From JBPOHE01 sp052035915 (GTDB lineage Bacteria; Pseudomonadota; Gammaproteobacteria; Chromatiales; Chromatiaceae): DNA of 30,844 bases. Location: the NCBI GenBank assembly GCA_052035915.1, contig JBPOHE010000076.1, forward strand, positions 1 to 30,844. The letters run 5' to 3'. Under the pieces are notes generated by a model. That model had not been told where the DNA came from. It saw only the letters and a program-made list of their open reading frames with translations, and did not search any database. Below, one piece after another: positions 1 to 8,051 of the stretch; the stretch's first letter is position 1; each line of letters begins with the position of its first letter. The position numbers were made by a program, and so were the translations under genes.

Positions 1-2
1 TC

Positions 3-122
3 AAGAAACTCCATCGCAGCTTGGTATCCTGGTTCACCCGGGGCTTGCGCCGCCTGAAGCGGTGCCTGCAAAACGACCTCCCTTTGCCGACCTTTCATGG
101 GGCGTTGGAAACTGATAGGTGA
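3..122 (+). CDS. Possible C-terminal end of a protein cut by the window edge
   Basis: A frame open from the left edge runs 39 codons to a TGA at 120-122. The residues (KKLHRSLVSWF early, NDLPLPTFHGALETDR at the end) have a plausible protein composition, but no family is recognised. Other frames are also open here, including a minus-strand frame starting at 98, so this is only a candidate. What it would be depends entirely on sequence left of the window. Confidence 0.2.
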   Translation, partial: KKLHRSLVSWFTRGLRRLKRCLQNDLPLPTFHGALETDR

Positions 123-337
123 TGAGACCTACGACTGATCACGAGGGGACCCCGGCATCGGCGAAAATGATCATCTTTGTTGTTTCTGATTCGCTCGTGG
201 GACGGAGGCCCGCAGGGCGATCCGCCATGAACCAAGTCACCAAATAGGAGGTGGTGAGCGTAGCGAATCGCGTCGAGGTGTTCTCTCTTCGCGACTGATG
301 CGGTTCGTACCTCACAGCATCCTATCGCGCCCAGCAT

Positions 338-420
338 ATTGTTCTTCATCGAAGAACAATAGAGGCTCCATTGTTCTCATAATAAGAACGAAAAATGGCT
401 TTTTTCGCCGAGGCCCGGTG
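338..420. repeat. Paired-palindrome intergenic element, copy 1 (short form)
   Basis: Two palindromes occur side by side: 338-360 (ATTGTTCTT-N5-AAGAACAAT) and about 371-390 (TTGTTCT-N7-AGAACG). They are followed by AAAAATGGCTTTTTTCGCC and a GAGGCCCGG end at 410-417. The palindrome centres are about 32 bp apart, against 41 bp in the other three copies. The left GGGC-type end is not recognisable. The element lies 12 bp past the stop of the DUF1841 gene. On the minus strand CGAAAAA/TTTTTCG can also pair, so it could act as a weak transcript end. The sequence from 123 to 337 shows nothing I can assign. Confidence 0.75.
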
Positions 421-431
421 AGCCAGGCGGG

Positions 432-866
432 CTAGGCCGAGGTCGAACGCAGCCATCTTTTGGCACATTCCAGATAGGCCGCCTCATCCGGTAGACGGTT
501 GTTGCGCTGGGCCTCCCAGAGGACCCGCCCCAAGCATTCCAATAACAGGTGTTCGGCCTGGTGAAGATCGCCCTTTTGTCGGGCCAACTGGCGGATCACC
601 GCGGCGATCCCCGGCGGACGGTCGCTGGTCAGTTGTTCCCGGAGGCTGACATGGAGCGCCATGTGGAGGAAAGGGTTGGTTTCGCCCCGCTCGGGGGTGT
701 ACTCCTGGTCGAGTTCGGCGTTGGTCAGGAGGGCGTGATATTCCGGATGGGCGGCCACCACATCGGCCACCAGCGCCTCCAGCGGTTCCAAGGGGAGCCT
801 GGACTGATATTTCCGCCAGGCTTCCACGAAGACTTGGCGTAGAGCGGTGCGATCATTGCCGAACAT
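432..866 (-). CDS. DUF1841 family protein
   Basis: A 144-residue soluble protein of the uncharacterised DUF1841 family. Family-type features are the MFGNDR...R..F..AW start, a HPEYHALL segment near residue 40, the NPFLHMALH segment near residue 65, and a later HQAEHLLLECLG segment rich in histidine and acidic residues. No function is known for the family, and I see no signal peptide or membrane segment. The start lies 4 bp after the nth stop, so it is very likely translated from the rsx-nth transcript and is the last gene of that operon. A paired-palindrome element follows almost immediately. Family assignment is from pattern memory; role unknown. Confidence 0.85.
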   Translation of the reverse strand: MFGNDRTALRQVFVEAWRKYQSRLPLEPLEALVADVVAAHPEYHALLTNAELDQEYTPERGETNPFLHMALHVSLREQLTSDRPPGIAAVIRQLARQKGDLHQAEHLLLECLGRVLWEAQRNNRLPDEAAYLECAKRWLRSTSA

Positions 867-870
867 AGCT

Positions 871-1512
871 TCAGCCTGGCTCCAGGACTTTTTCCGGATA
901 GTTGCACAGATCCGCGATCAGGCAGGCGCCGCATCTGGGACGTCGCGCCAGACAGACGTAGCGGCCATGGAGGATCAACCAATGATGAGCGTCCCGCAGA
1001 AATTCCGTCGGCACGACGCGCAGCAAGCCGTCCTCCACCGCCCGGGGGGTCGGACCCGGAGCCAGGCCGGTGCGATTGGCGAGGCGGAAGATATGGGTAT
1101 CCACCGCCATGGTCGGCTGACCAAAGGCGGTATTGAGGATGACGTTGGCCGTCTTGCGTCCGACGCCGGGGAGCCGTTCCAAGTCTTCCCGACTCGCCGG
1201 GACTTGCCCGCCGTGCCTGGCCAGGAGGATGCGGCAGCTCTCCAGGATGTTTTTGGCCTTGGTATTGAAGAGCCCGATGGTGCGGATGTGGCCCTTGAGC
1301 CCGTCCTCGCCGAGTTCGAGCATGGCCTTGGGGGTGCGGGCGATGGCGAACAGCGACGCCGTCGCCTTGTTGACGCTTTTATCCGTGGCCTGGGCCGAGA
1401 GTATGACGGCGACCAACAACTCGAAGGGCGTGCTGTAGCCCAGCTCCGTGGTCGGCTGGGGATTGGCGGCCCGCAGCCGCTCGAAGATGGCCTGGCATTG
1501 TTGGCGAGTCAC
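871..1512 (-). CDS. nth: Endonuclease III (DNA glycosylase/AP lyase)
   Basis: A 213-residue base-excision repair enzyme that removes oxidised pyrimidines and nicks abasic sites. The helix-hairpin-helix LPGVGRKTAN sits at 114-123 with the catalytic Lys at 120, and the catalytic Asp is at 138 in VDTH. The C-terminal [4Fe-4S] ligands C187-X6-C194-X2-C197-X5-C203 have the same spacing and numbering as in the E. coli enzyme. Length is normal. It follows rsxE by 83 bp on the same strand. The rsx-nth linkage is conserved in gammaproteobacteria and may relate to the iron-sulfur/redox theme (SoxR reduction by Rsx in E. coli), although a functional link is inference. Confidence 0.97.
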   Translation of the reverse strand: MTRQQCQAIFERLRAANPQPTTELGYSTPFELLVAVILSAQATDKSVNKATASLFAIARTPKAMLELGEDGLKGHIRTIGLFNTKAKNILESCRILLARHGGQVPASREDLERLPGVGRKTANVILNTAFGQPTMAVDTHIFRLANRTGLAPGPTPRAVEDGLLRVVPTEFLRDAHHWLILHGRYVCLARRPRCGACLIADLCNYPEKVLEPG

Positions 1513-1595
1513 TCGGCCTCCGCATCCTTGGGGCGACCCAGGGCTGGTGAAACAACCATCGCCAGCGGGACGTCCACGAGCTTGTTCCCCGGCGC

Positions 1596-2306
1596 TCAGG
1601 CGGGAGCGGCGCCCGCCGAACCCGTGGCGGCCTGGGTCGCCTGTTCCGTGGTCCTGGCCTTGGCCTGTCGGGCCCGGCTCTCGATGATGTTGCGCAAGGC
1701 GATCAACATCCCCAGGCCGAAAAAGGCGCCGGGCGGCAGTATGGCGATGAGCAGACCCTGAAACCCCTCGCCAAGGGAAAAGCTGAGTCCCCGCGCCACC
1801 TCGCCGAACATCAGATCGATGCCGGCAAGGAGCGTGCCCTGGCCAACCAGCTCGCGCAGACCACCCAGCAAGGTTAGTGCCGCGGTAGAACCAAGTCCGA
1901 TGCTGAAACCATCGACCGCCGCCCGGTCGGGGGAATTTTTCGAGGCAAAGGCCTCGGCCCGCCCCATCACGGTGCAGTTGACCACGATCAGGGGGATGAA
2001 GATGCCCAGGATCTGGTGCAGCTCATGGAACCAGGCCTTCATGCTCAGATCCACCGCCGTCACGAAGGAGGCGATGACGACGATATAGACCGGGATGCGT
2101 ACCTCGGGCCGAACCAGGGAGCGGATCAGGGAGATGGTGACGTTGGAACAGACCAACACCATGGTGGTCGCCAGCCCCAGACCCAGGCCGTTGACGGCGC
2201 TGTTGCTGACCGCCAACAGGGGACAGAGCCCGAGCAGGGCGACCAGGGCCTGGTTATTGTTCCACAGCCCGTCGCGGATGATTTTGCCATAGCTGGGTGC
2301 GCTCAC
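1596..2306 (-). CDS. rsxE: Rnf/Rsx electron transport complex subunit E
   Basis: A 236-residue integral membrane subunit of the ion-translocating ferredoxin:NAD+ oxidoreductase (Rnf; Rsx in enterics), homologous to RsxA and to NqrD/E. It starts SYGKIIRDGLWNNNQALVALLGLCPLLAVS and has about six hydrophobic segments. The GLCP segment near residue 26 and the VVNCTVMGRAEAFAS segment near 108-122 are the paired cysteine-containing half-helices shared with RsxA. The C-terminal roughly 25 residues are a polar, Ala/Thr-rich cytoplasmic tail. It overlaps the rsxG stop by 4 bp, which fits translational coupling. Confidence 0.95.
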   Translation of the reverse strand: MSAPSYGKIIRDGLWNNNQALVALLGLCPLLAVSNSAVNGLGLGLATTMVLVCSNVTISLIRSLVRPEVRIPVYIVVIASFVTAVDLSMKAWFHELHQILGIFIPLIVVNCTVMGRAEAFASKNSPDRAAVDGFSIGLGSTAALTLLGGLRELVGQGTLLAGIDLMFGEVARGLSFSLGEGFQGLLIAILPPGAFFGLGMLIALRNIIESRARQAKARTTEQATQAATGSAGAAPA

Positions 2307-2944
2307 TGGTTACTCGCCTCGGCGACCTGGGTCGCGGCCACGAAAAGGTTGTCGCCCTGTTCCTGGACATAGAGGAGGGTGTTTTTCACCGCCTTGACGA
2401 TGGACCTGGGGGTGATGGTGGCGCCGGTGAATTGATCGAACACCCCGCCATCCTTTTTCACCTTCCAGGCCTCCAGCGCCGGGTTGGAGAGGGACTTGTC
2501 GTTGAAGCTGTACAGCCAACCGGACTTGGCCTCATCGATACGATCGCCGAGCCCGGGCGTCTCCTTGTGGGAGATGACCCGCACCCCTCCCAGCGTACCA
2601 TCGCGCCGCACCGCCACCAGCAACTTGATCGGGCCGGCATAGCCATCCGGAACAATGGGGTCCAATATGGCCGCCACCGGTTCTCCCTGAAGGCGACCCC
2701 GATACACCCGGGTGGTTTCCGCGCCGAGCCGATCGGGGCGATGGACCAGGATCAGATCCGTGGCCATGTCGTTATCCACGCTGGCGGGCGGCACCAGAAC
2801 CGAGAAACTGCCCAACAGGGCCAGGCGCTCATTGGCGGCGATACGCTCGGCGGTGTGTTCATGGGTCAGGGCCACCAAACCCGTACCGGCCCCGGTGAAC
2901 ATGGCGAGCAAGGCGCCGGCGATGAGGATGGGGTGCTTAGTCAT
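2303..2944 (-). CDS. rsxG: Rnf/Rsx electron transport complex subunit G
   Basis: A 213-residue flavoprotein subunit with one N-terminal membrane anchor (about residues 5-27) and a periplasmic FMN-binding domain. The covalent flavinylation motif is visible as FTGATITP, with the acceptor Thr at 176 (pattern S/T-G-A-T). The HKETPGLGDRI segment near 126-136 is characteristic of RnfG/NqrC. It passes electrons between the other flavin- and Fe-S-containing subunits. The start overlaps the rsxD stop by 8 bp and its stop overlaps rsxE by 4 bp. In many bacteria this flavin is attached by ApbE, which is not encoded in this window. Confidence 0.96.
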   Translation of the reverse strand: MTKHPILIAGALLAMFTGAGTGLVALTHEHTAERIAANERLALLGSFSVLVPPASVDNDMATDLILVHRPDRLGAETTRVYRGRLQGEPVAAILDPIVPDGYAGPIKLLVAVRRDGTLGGVRVISHKETPGLGDRIDEAKSGWLYSFNDKSLSNPALEAWKVKKDGGVFDQFTGATITPRSIVKAVKNTLLYVQEQGDNLFVAATQVAEASNQ

Positions 2945-3980
2945 GGGGCGGTTCTCGTTGTCCGAAGATCCTGGGTTGGGTGAGATAGTCGATGGTGGGG
3001 GCCGTCATGTTCATCAACAAGACCGCGAAGGCCACGGCATCCGGGTAACCACCCCAGGAGCGGATGACAAAGACCAGTAAACCGATGCCGGCGCCGAAGA
3101 TGAGTTTGCCCCGGGGTGTGGTCGAGGCGGTCACCGGGTCCGTGGCGATGAAAAAGGCGCCGAGAATGGCCCCGCCACTGAAGAGATGGAAGGCCGGGAA
3201 GGGGTGCCTGAAGGGGTCTAGCATCCAGAAAATCCCCGCCATGCAGAGCAGGACCCCCAGCATGGCGACCGGGATATGCCAGGTAATGACACGCCGGTAG
3301 AGCAACCAGAGTCCGCCGAGCAGAAACCAGTTGCCGACCCATTCCCAGCCGCGCCCGCCGAAATCGCCCCAGAGGGGACTTTGACGGATCTCGGGAATCA
3401 TCTTGCCCAATCCCAGACCGACGCGCATCGAGTCCAAGGGCGTCGCCGAAGTCACGGCGTCCCAGCCCAGCCCTTGGGGCAGGAGGCCCAGGAAGATCGC
3501 CTCCAGGGTCTGTCCCAGGGACAAGGGATGGGCATTCAACATGGAAGGCGGCAACCAGGAGGTCATCTGCACCGGATAGGAGATCAGCAATAACACATAG
3601 CCGGCCATGGCCGGGTTAAAGGGGTTGTATCCCAAGCCCCCATAGAGCTGCTTGGCGATCAGGATGGCGAAGGCGGTACCCAGCATTGTCAACCACCAGG
3701 GCAACAGCGGCGGCAGGGCGATCGCCAGCAATATGGCGGTGAGCAGGGCGCTGAGATCGGCGATGGCGGGTTTGGCCTCCCGGCCCCGCAGCCGCAGCGC
3801 CGCCGCTTCGCAGGCCAGCGCGGTCAGACTGGCGAGGCCCATGTTGATCAGGACCCCGGGACCGAAATACCAGACCATGGCCAGGACACCAGGAATCAAG
3901 GCGAGAATGACCTGGAGCATGACCCCCTGCACGGCGTTGGGTAGGGGCACATGGGGTGAGGTGACGCGCAAAAAGTGCAT
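2937..3980 (-). CDS. rsxD: Rnf/Rsx electron transport complex subunit D
   Basis: A 347-residue polytopic membrane subunit with about nine to ten hydrophobic helices. The covalent FMN site is seen as AVTSATPLD with the acceptor Thr at 180, where the usual SGAT is TSAT. GYNPFNPAMAGY (118-129) is a family hallmark. The frame is open upstream to 4109, but the Met at 3980 was chosen because MHFLRVTSPHVPL matches the family N-terminus and the extra upstream residues only read through the end of rsxC. It follows rsxC by 31 bp and overlaps rsxG by 8 bp. Confidence 0.95.
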   Translation of the reverse strand: MHFLRVTSPHVPLPNAVQGVMLQVILALIPGVLAMVWYFGPGVLINMGLASLTALACEAAALRLRGREAKPAIADLSALLTAILLAIALPPLLPWWLTMLGTAFAILIAKQLYGGLGYNPFNPAMAGYVLLLISYPVQMTSWLPPSMLNAHPLSLGQTLEAIFLGLLPQGLGWDAVTSATPLDSMRVGLGLGKMIPEIRQSPLWGDFGGRGWEWVGNWFLLGGLWLLYRRVITWHIPVAMLGVLLCMAGIFWMLDPFRHPFPAFHLFSGGAILGAFFIATDPVTASTTPRGKLIFGAGIGLLVFVIRSWGGYPDAVAFAVLLMNMTAPTIDYLTQPRIFGQREPPHD

Positions 3981-4011
3981 GGCAACTGGCCTGTGTTCTC
4001 GTTCCGCCGCC

Positions 4012-5658
4012 TCAGGCCCCGGATTCCCCGCCGACCCGGTCGCTGGCCCCTTCCGGGGATTGCGCCTGGGCCGGCGCCGGTTGGTCCGGGGTCTGGGCAC
4101 CGGCGCCAAGGGCCGCCTTTTTCGCCGCGGCCCGTTGTATGGCCGCCTCGATGGCGGCTTTTTTGGCCTCGTCCGCCGAGGCCGTCCCCGCGGCCGGTCC
4201 GCTTTCGAGATCCTCCTTGCGTTTCCGGAGTTTCGACTTGCGCTCCTCCTCCTGGCGCTGGAGTCGCGCTACCTTGGCCTCGTGCCTGAGCCTGGCCTGG
4301 TCCGCTTGGCGTTGTTCCCGTTCCTTGGCCCAGCTTTCCGCTTTGGCATAGCGGAAATACTGTACCAGGGGGATGTGCGCCGGGCAGACATAGGCGCAGC
4401 AACCGCATTCGATGCAATCGAACAGATGCTGATCCTGCACCTTGTCCAGGTCCTTGGCCTTGGCATGCCAGTACATCTGTTGGGGCAGCAACAGCACCGG
4501 GCAGACCTTGGCGCATTCGCCGCAGCGGATGCAGGCGGTGGCTGGACCCGGGGCGGGAGCCTCGCTCGCGCTGGCGGCGAGCAGACAATTGCTGGCCTTG
4601 GTGACCGGGACCTCATCGTCCGCCAGGGCAAAGCCCATCATGGGGCCACCCAGGATCAAACGGCTCACCTGATCGGTATAGCCGCCACACTGGGCCACCA
4701 GATCGCTCAGCGGGGTACCGATCAGCACCTCCAGGTTCTGCGGGGCCGCTATCCCAGCACCGGTCAGGGTAAAGAGGCGGGATATCAGGGGACGACCCAG
4801 GAGCACCGCCTCCGCCACCGCCGCCGCCGTAGCCACGTTCTGGCACACCAGGCCGATCTCGGCCGGGATACCGCCGCTGGGTACCTCCTGTCCGGTCAGG
4901 AGGCGGATGAGTTGCTTCTCGCCGCCGCTTGGATAGAGGGTGGGGATCACCGCCACCCTTGTCCCGCTCATACCGGATACCGCCACCGCCTGCTGCATCG
5001 CGGCAATGGCCTCGGGCTTGTTGTCCTCGATGCCGATCAGGCACTTCCCGGCGCCCAGCAGGTACTGAAGGACAGCCGCCCCGGCGATCACCCGCTCCGC
5101 CCGTTCCCGCATCAACATATCGTCGCAGGTGATAAAAGGCTCGCATTCGGCGCCGTTGAGAATAAGGGTGTGGATAGGGCGGTTCGGCCCCGGATTGAGC
5201 TTGACGCTGGTGGGAAAGGCCGCTCCACCCAGACCCACGATGCCGGATAGACGGATGCGTTCCCGCACTTCCTCCGGGCTGTGTCGGGCATAATCGGTCA
5301 GGGGCGGCGGCAAGGGACCCCACTCATCCAGCCCATCCGGCTCGATATGGAGGCAGGGCGCGCTGAGAGCCGAGGGATGGGGCACCGGCGAGGGCTGGAT
5401 GGCGGTAACCAGACCCGAGGTCGGGGCATGGACCGGGGCACTGACCAGCCCCTGGGGAGAGGCGATCATCTGTCCCTTCAGCACCCGCTCGCCGACCCTG
5501 ACCAGCGGCTTGGCCATCTCGCCGATATGCTGCTGTAACGGTAGGATCAGACGCCGCGGCAGGGCGGCGCGGCGAATGGCGGCGCGAGTCGACTGCGCCT
5601 TGTTGTCCGGGAGATGGATCCCGCCATGGAACTTCCACACCGTCGTCATCGCCTCCAT
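4012..5658 (-). CDS. rsxC: Rnf/Rsx electron transport complex subunit C
   Basis: A 548-residue soluble subunit carrying NADH/FMN-binding (NuoF-like) and ferredoxin regions. The N-terminus WKFHGGIHLPDNK is family-typical. A Gly-rich segment GIVGLGGAAFPTSVKLNPG binds the nucleotide/flavin. Two [4Fe-4S] sites are present: CIRCGECAKVCP and CIECGCCAYVCP. After the second cluster comes a charged, Ala/Lys/Arg/Gln-rich tail of about 150 residues, likely partly coiled coil or disordered, as in many proteobacterial RsxC. The start at 5658 gives a TGATG overlap with the rsxB stop; an in-frame Met at 5649 is an alternative. Upstream open frame to 5772 is rsxB shadow. Confidence 0.95.
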   Translation of the reverse strand: MEAMTTVWKFHGGIHLPDNKAQSTRAAIRRAALPRRLILPLQQHIGEMAKPLVRVGERVLKGQMIASPQGLVSAPVHAPTSGLVTAIQPSPVPHPSALSAPCLHIEPDGLDEWGPLPPPLTDYARHSPEEVRERIRLSGIVGLGGAAFPTSVKLNPGPNRPIHTLILNGAECEPFITCDDMLMRERAERVIAGAAVLQYLLGAGKCLIGIEDNKPEAIAAMQQAVAVSGMSGTRVAVIPTLYPSGGEKQLIRLLTGQEVPSGGIPAEIGLVCQNVATAAAVAEAVLLGRPLISRLFTLTGAGIAAPQNLEVLIGTPLSDLVAQCGGYTDQVSRLILGGPMMGFALADDEVPVTKASNCLLAASASEAPAPGPATACIRCGECAKVCPVLLLPQQMYWHAKAKDLDKVQDQHLFDCIECGCCAYVCPAHIPLVQYFRYAKAESWAKEREQRQADQARLRHEAKVARLQRQEEERKSKLRKRKEDLESGPAAGTASADEAKKAAIEAAIQRAAAKKAALGAGAQTPDQPAPAQAQSPEGASDRVGGESGA

Positions 5659-6227
5659 CAGGCCCCTACCTCCAGGTCGAGCCGTCCGGGACGCGCGGCC
5701 TCGGGATACGGCCACTTCCAGGAACGCAACGTCTCGCCCAAGGGCCGCATACGGATGCAATCGACCGGACAAGGAGGGAGGCAGAGTTCACAACCCGTGC
5801 ATTCGGCCGCGATCACTGTATGCAGGCTCTTGGCGGCGCCGACGATGGCATCCACCGGACAGGCCTGGAGGCAGAGGGTGCAGCCGATACAGGCGTCTTC
5901 ATCGATCCTGGCCACTCCCTTGGGCTTGTGTTTGGCCGCCGCCCCGCCAAGGGGGACGGGGTCACGACCAAGCAGATCGGCCAGCGCCAACATCGCCGTC
6001 TCCCCCCCGGGAGGACAGAGATTGATCTCGGCGGCTCCAGCGGCGATGGCCTCGGCATAGGGGCGACAACCGGCAAAACCGCACTGGCCGCACTGGGTCT
6101 GGGGCAGGATAGCCTCGACCTTGGTCGCCAGCGGATCGCCTTCGACCCGGAAGCGCTGGGCCGTATACCCCAACAGCAGGCCGAGCACCAGGGCCAACAA
6201 AGGGAGCGTCAGGATGGCCGTCAACAT
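5658..6227 (-). CDS. rsxB: Rnf/Rsx electron transport complex subunit B (ferredoxin-like)
   Basis: A 189-residue iron-sulfur subunit that accepts electrons from ferredoxin in Rnf. An N-terminal membrane helix (about residues 3-22) is followed by a cluster motif CGQCGFAGCRPYAEAI with a fourth Cys in NLCPPGG. Two classical 2[4Fe-4S] motifs follow: CIGCTLCLQACPVDAI and CTGCELCLPPCPVDCI. Length matches the family. It starts 9 bp after the rsxA stop and shares a TGATG overlap with rsxC, so the two are probably translationally coupled. Confidence 0.97.
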   Translation of the reverse strand: MLTAILTLPLLALVLGLLLGYTAQRFRVEGDPLATKVEAILPQTQCGQCGFAGCRPYAEAIAAGAAEINLCPPGGETAMLALADLLGRDPVPLGGAAAKHKPKGVARIDEDACIGCTLCLQACPVDAIVGAAKSLHTVIAAECTGCELCLPPCPVDCIRMRPLGETLRSWKWPYPEAARPGRLDLEVGA

Positions 6228-6236
6228 GGAGCGGGC

Positions 6237-6821
6237 TTATTTGGAGGCGACCATGCCAGTGAAGCCCATGAAGGCCATGGACATCAGACCGGCGGTCACC
6301 AGGGCGATGGCGCTTCCTTTGAAGGGGGCCGGGACGTCCGCCACCATCACCCGTTCCCGCACCGCCGCGAAGAGTGTCAACACCAGGGAGAAACCGAGGG
6401 CGGCGCCGAAGCCATAGAGGGCGGCGGCAAACAGACCCTTGTGTTCCTGGGTGTTGAGCAGGGCCACCCCCAGCACGATGCAATTGGTGGTGATGAGGGG
6501 GAGATAGATACCCAGCATCTGGTAGAGGTCCGGACTGGTTTTGTGCATCACCATCTCGGTGAACTGGACCACCGCGGCAATTACCAGGATAAAGGCGATG
6601 GTGCGCAGATACTCCAGCCCCAAGGGCAGCAGGAGATGGGTATCCACCAGATAGGTGCAACTGGAAGAGAGGGTGAGCACGAAGGTGGTGGCCATGGCCA
6701 TGCCGAAGGCGGTTTCCAACTTGCGGGAAACCCCCATGAAGGGACATAAACCGAGAAACTTGACCAGCACGAAATTGTTGACAAGAACGGTGCCGATCAA
6801 AATAAGGGCATAATCTTGCAT
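6237..6821 (-). CDS. rsxA: Rnf/Rsx electron transport complex subunit A
   Basis: A 194-residue integral membrane subunit with about six transmembrane helices, homologous to RsxE and NqrE. The start at 6821 gives MQDYALILIGTVLVNNFVLV, the classic N-terminus; the frame extends 20 codons further up but that part is not family-like. The conserved half-helix cysteine segments are FLGLCPFMGVS (near 23-33) and TTNCIVLGVALLN (near 109-121). It is the first gene of the rsxABCDGE-nth-DUF1841 operon, and the preceding gap holds a plausible promoter. Confidence 0.97.
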   Translation of the reverse strand: MQDYALILIGTVLVNNFVLVKFLGLCPFMGVSRKLETAFGMAMATTFVLTLSSSCTYLVDTHLLLPLGLEYLRTIAFILVIAAVVQFTEMVMHKTSPDLYQMLGIYLPLITTNCIVLGVALLNTQEHKGLFAAALYGFGAALGFSLVLTLFAAVRERVMVADVPAPFKGSAIALVTAGLMSMAFMGFTGMVASK

Positions 6822-6852
6822 GCCGATGGCCTGATGCTGAACGCGAAAGAAA

Positions 6853-6881
6853 ATGCTAAGGCCTTTGCCCGCCCCGGACAA
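6853..6881 (-). promoter_or_regulatory. Candidate sigma-70 promoter of the rsx operon
   Basis: On the minus strand TTGTCC (plus 6876-6881) and TAGCAT (plus 6853-6858) are separated by exactly 17 bp. They end about 30 bp before the rsxA start. Each hexamer matches consensus at four of six positions. This is the only gap where the operon's promoter could plausibly lie, apart from the region nearer the end of the preceding gene. Weak evidence by eye. Confidence 0.3.
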
Positions 6882-6989
6882 CAGACATCAATAGGGGGAT
6901 TCCGGGCGGGAAGCGCTTGCCGGGGGATGTACACCCAAGAGCGGCCCGGCTTGTCCCAGGGTCTTCGCGCTCGGTCCCGGACAGGATCC

Positions 6990-7973
6990 CTATCGCCCCC
7001 CCTCCGGCTCGGATTTCGACCAGCGCCGAAGCTGATCGTCGAAGTAGGCGATGGTCTTATCCAGTCCGACTTCCAGGGGTATGCGTGGCTCCCACTCCAG
7101 CACCTGACGGGCGAGACCGATATCCGGTTGACGCTGTACCGGATCGTCGCTCGGCAGGGGGCGATATTCGATCCTCGACGCCGAACCGGTCAGATCGATG
7201 ATCTTCTCCGCCAGTTGACGGATGCTGAATTCCCCCGGGTTGCCCAGATTGATCGGCCCGGAGAACTCGTCCGCCGTGGCCATGAGCCGCACGAAGGCCT
7301 CGATGAGATCGTCCACGTAACAGAAGGACCGGGTCTGGGAGCCGTCCCCGTACAGGGTGATGGGCTGGCCTCTCAGGGCCTGGACGATAAAGTTCGATAC
7401 CACCCGGCCATCGTTCGGATGCATCCTGGGTCCATAGGTGTTGAAGATGCGGGCGACCTTGATCTTCAGCCCATGTTGGCGGCGATAGTCGAAAAAGAGG
7501 GTTTCCGCGCACCGCTTCCCCTCGTCATAACAGGAACGCAAGCCGATCGGGTTGACATGCCCCCAATAGTCTTCGGTCTGCGGATGGACCTTGGGATCGC
7601 CGTAGACCTCGCTGGTGGAGGCTTGGAAGATCTTGGCCTTCACCCGCTTGGCAAGACCCAGCATATTGATGGCGCCGTGCACGCTGGTTTTGGTGGTCTG
7701 CACCGGATCGAACTGATAATGGATGGGCGAGGCCGGGCAGGCGAGGTTGTAGATCTCGTCGACCTCCACATAGAGCGGGAAGGTGATGTCGTGGCGCAAC
7801 AGCTCGAAGTGATGGAAATCCATGAGGGAGGCGACGTTGTCCTTGGTGCCGGTGAAGAAATTGTCGACGCAGATGACATCGTGTCCGTCCATCAGCAGTC
7901 GCTGGCAGAGATGGGAACCCAGGAAACCGGCGCCGCCGGTGACAAGGATACGTTTGCGAAGCAGGTCACGCAT
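6990..7973 (-). CDS. UDP-glucuronate decarboxylase (UDP-xylose synthase)
   Basis: A 327-residue extended short-chain dehydrogenase that converts UDP-glucuronate to UDP-xylose through an NAD-bound 4-keto intermediate. The Rossmann motif GGAGFLGSH is at 13-21. The catalytic Thr/Ser/Glu triad lies in STSEVYGDP (120-122), and Tyr149-X3-Lys153 in YDEGK completes the active site. NLACPASPIHYQ and RIFNTYGPRMHP are characteristic of UXS rather than of epimerases. It lies 78 bp downstream of the UDP-glucose dehydrogenase gene, which makes its substrate. The pentose product probably feeds lipopolysaccharide or exopolysaccharide synthesis; the glycosyltransferases are not in the window. Confidence 0.92.
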   Translation of the reverse strand: MRDLLRKRILVTGGAGFLGSHLCQRLLMDGHDVICVDNFFTGTKDNVASLMDFHHFELLRHDITFPLYVEVDEIYNLACPASPIHYQFDPVQTTKTSVHGAINMLGLAKRVKAKIFQASTSEVYGDPKVHPQTEDYWGHVNPIGLRSCYDEGKRCAETLFFDYRRQHGLKIKVARIFNTYGPRMHPNDGRVVSNFIVQALRGQPITLYGDGSQTRSFCYVDDLIEAFVRLMATADEFSGPINLGNPGEFSIRQLAEKIIDLTGSASRIEYRPLPSDDPVQRQPDIGLARQVLEWEPRIPLEVGLDKTIAYFDDQLRRWSKSEPEGGR

Positions 7974-8051
7974 GATGGTGATCTCCCTAAGCTCGGTTGG
8001 TCGATGGCCCTGGCCCAGGGCGTGCCAGAGAGGGTCGCCGCCGACCGGCCA

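Noticed and set aside
847..1761. Long plus-strand open frames opposite nth, rsxC (3652-5250) and hsdR (25312-26910)
   Set aside because: They lie antisense to genes with clear catalytic motifs and show the Arg/Gly/Gln/His-rich composition typical of shadow frames in GC-rich DNA.
4012..4460. Possible frameshift or fusion at the charged C-terminal tail of RsxC
   Set aside because: Long Ala/Lys-rich tails after the second Fe-S motif are usual in proteobacterial RsxC, and the frame is uninterrupted.
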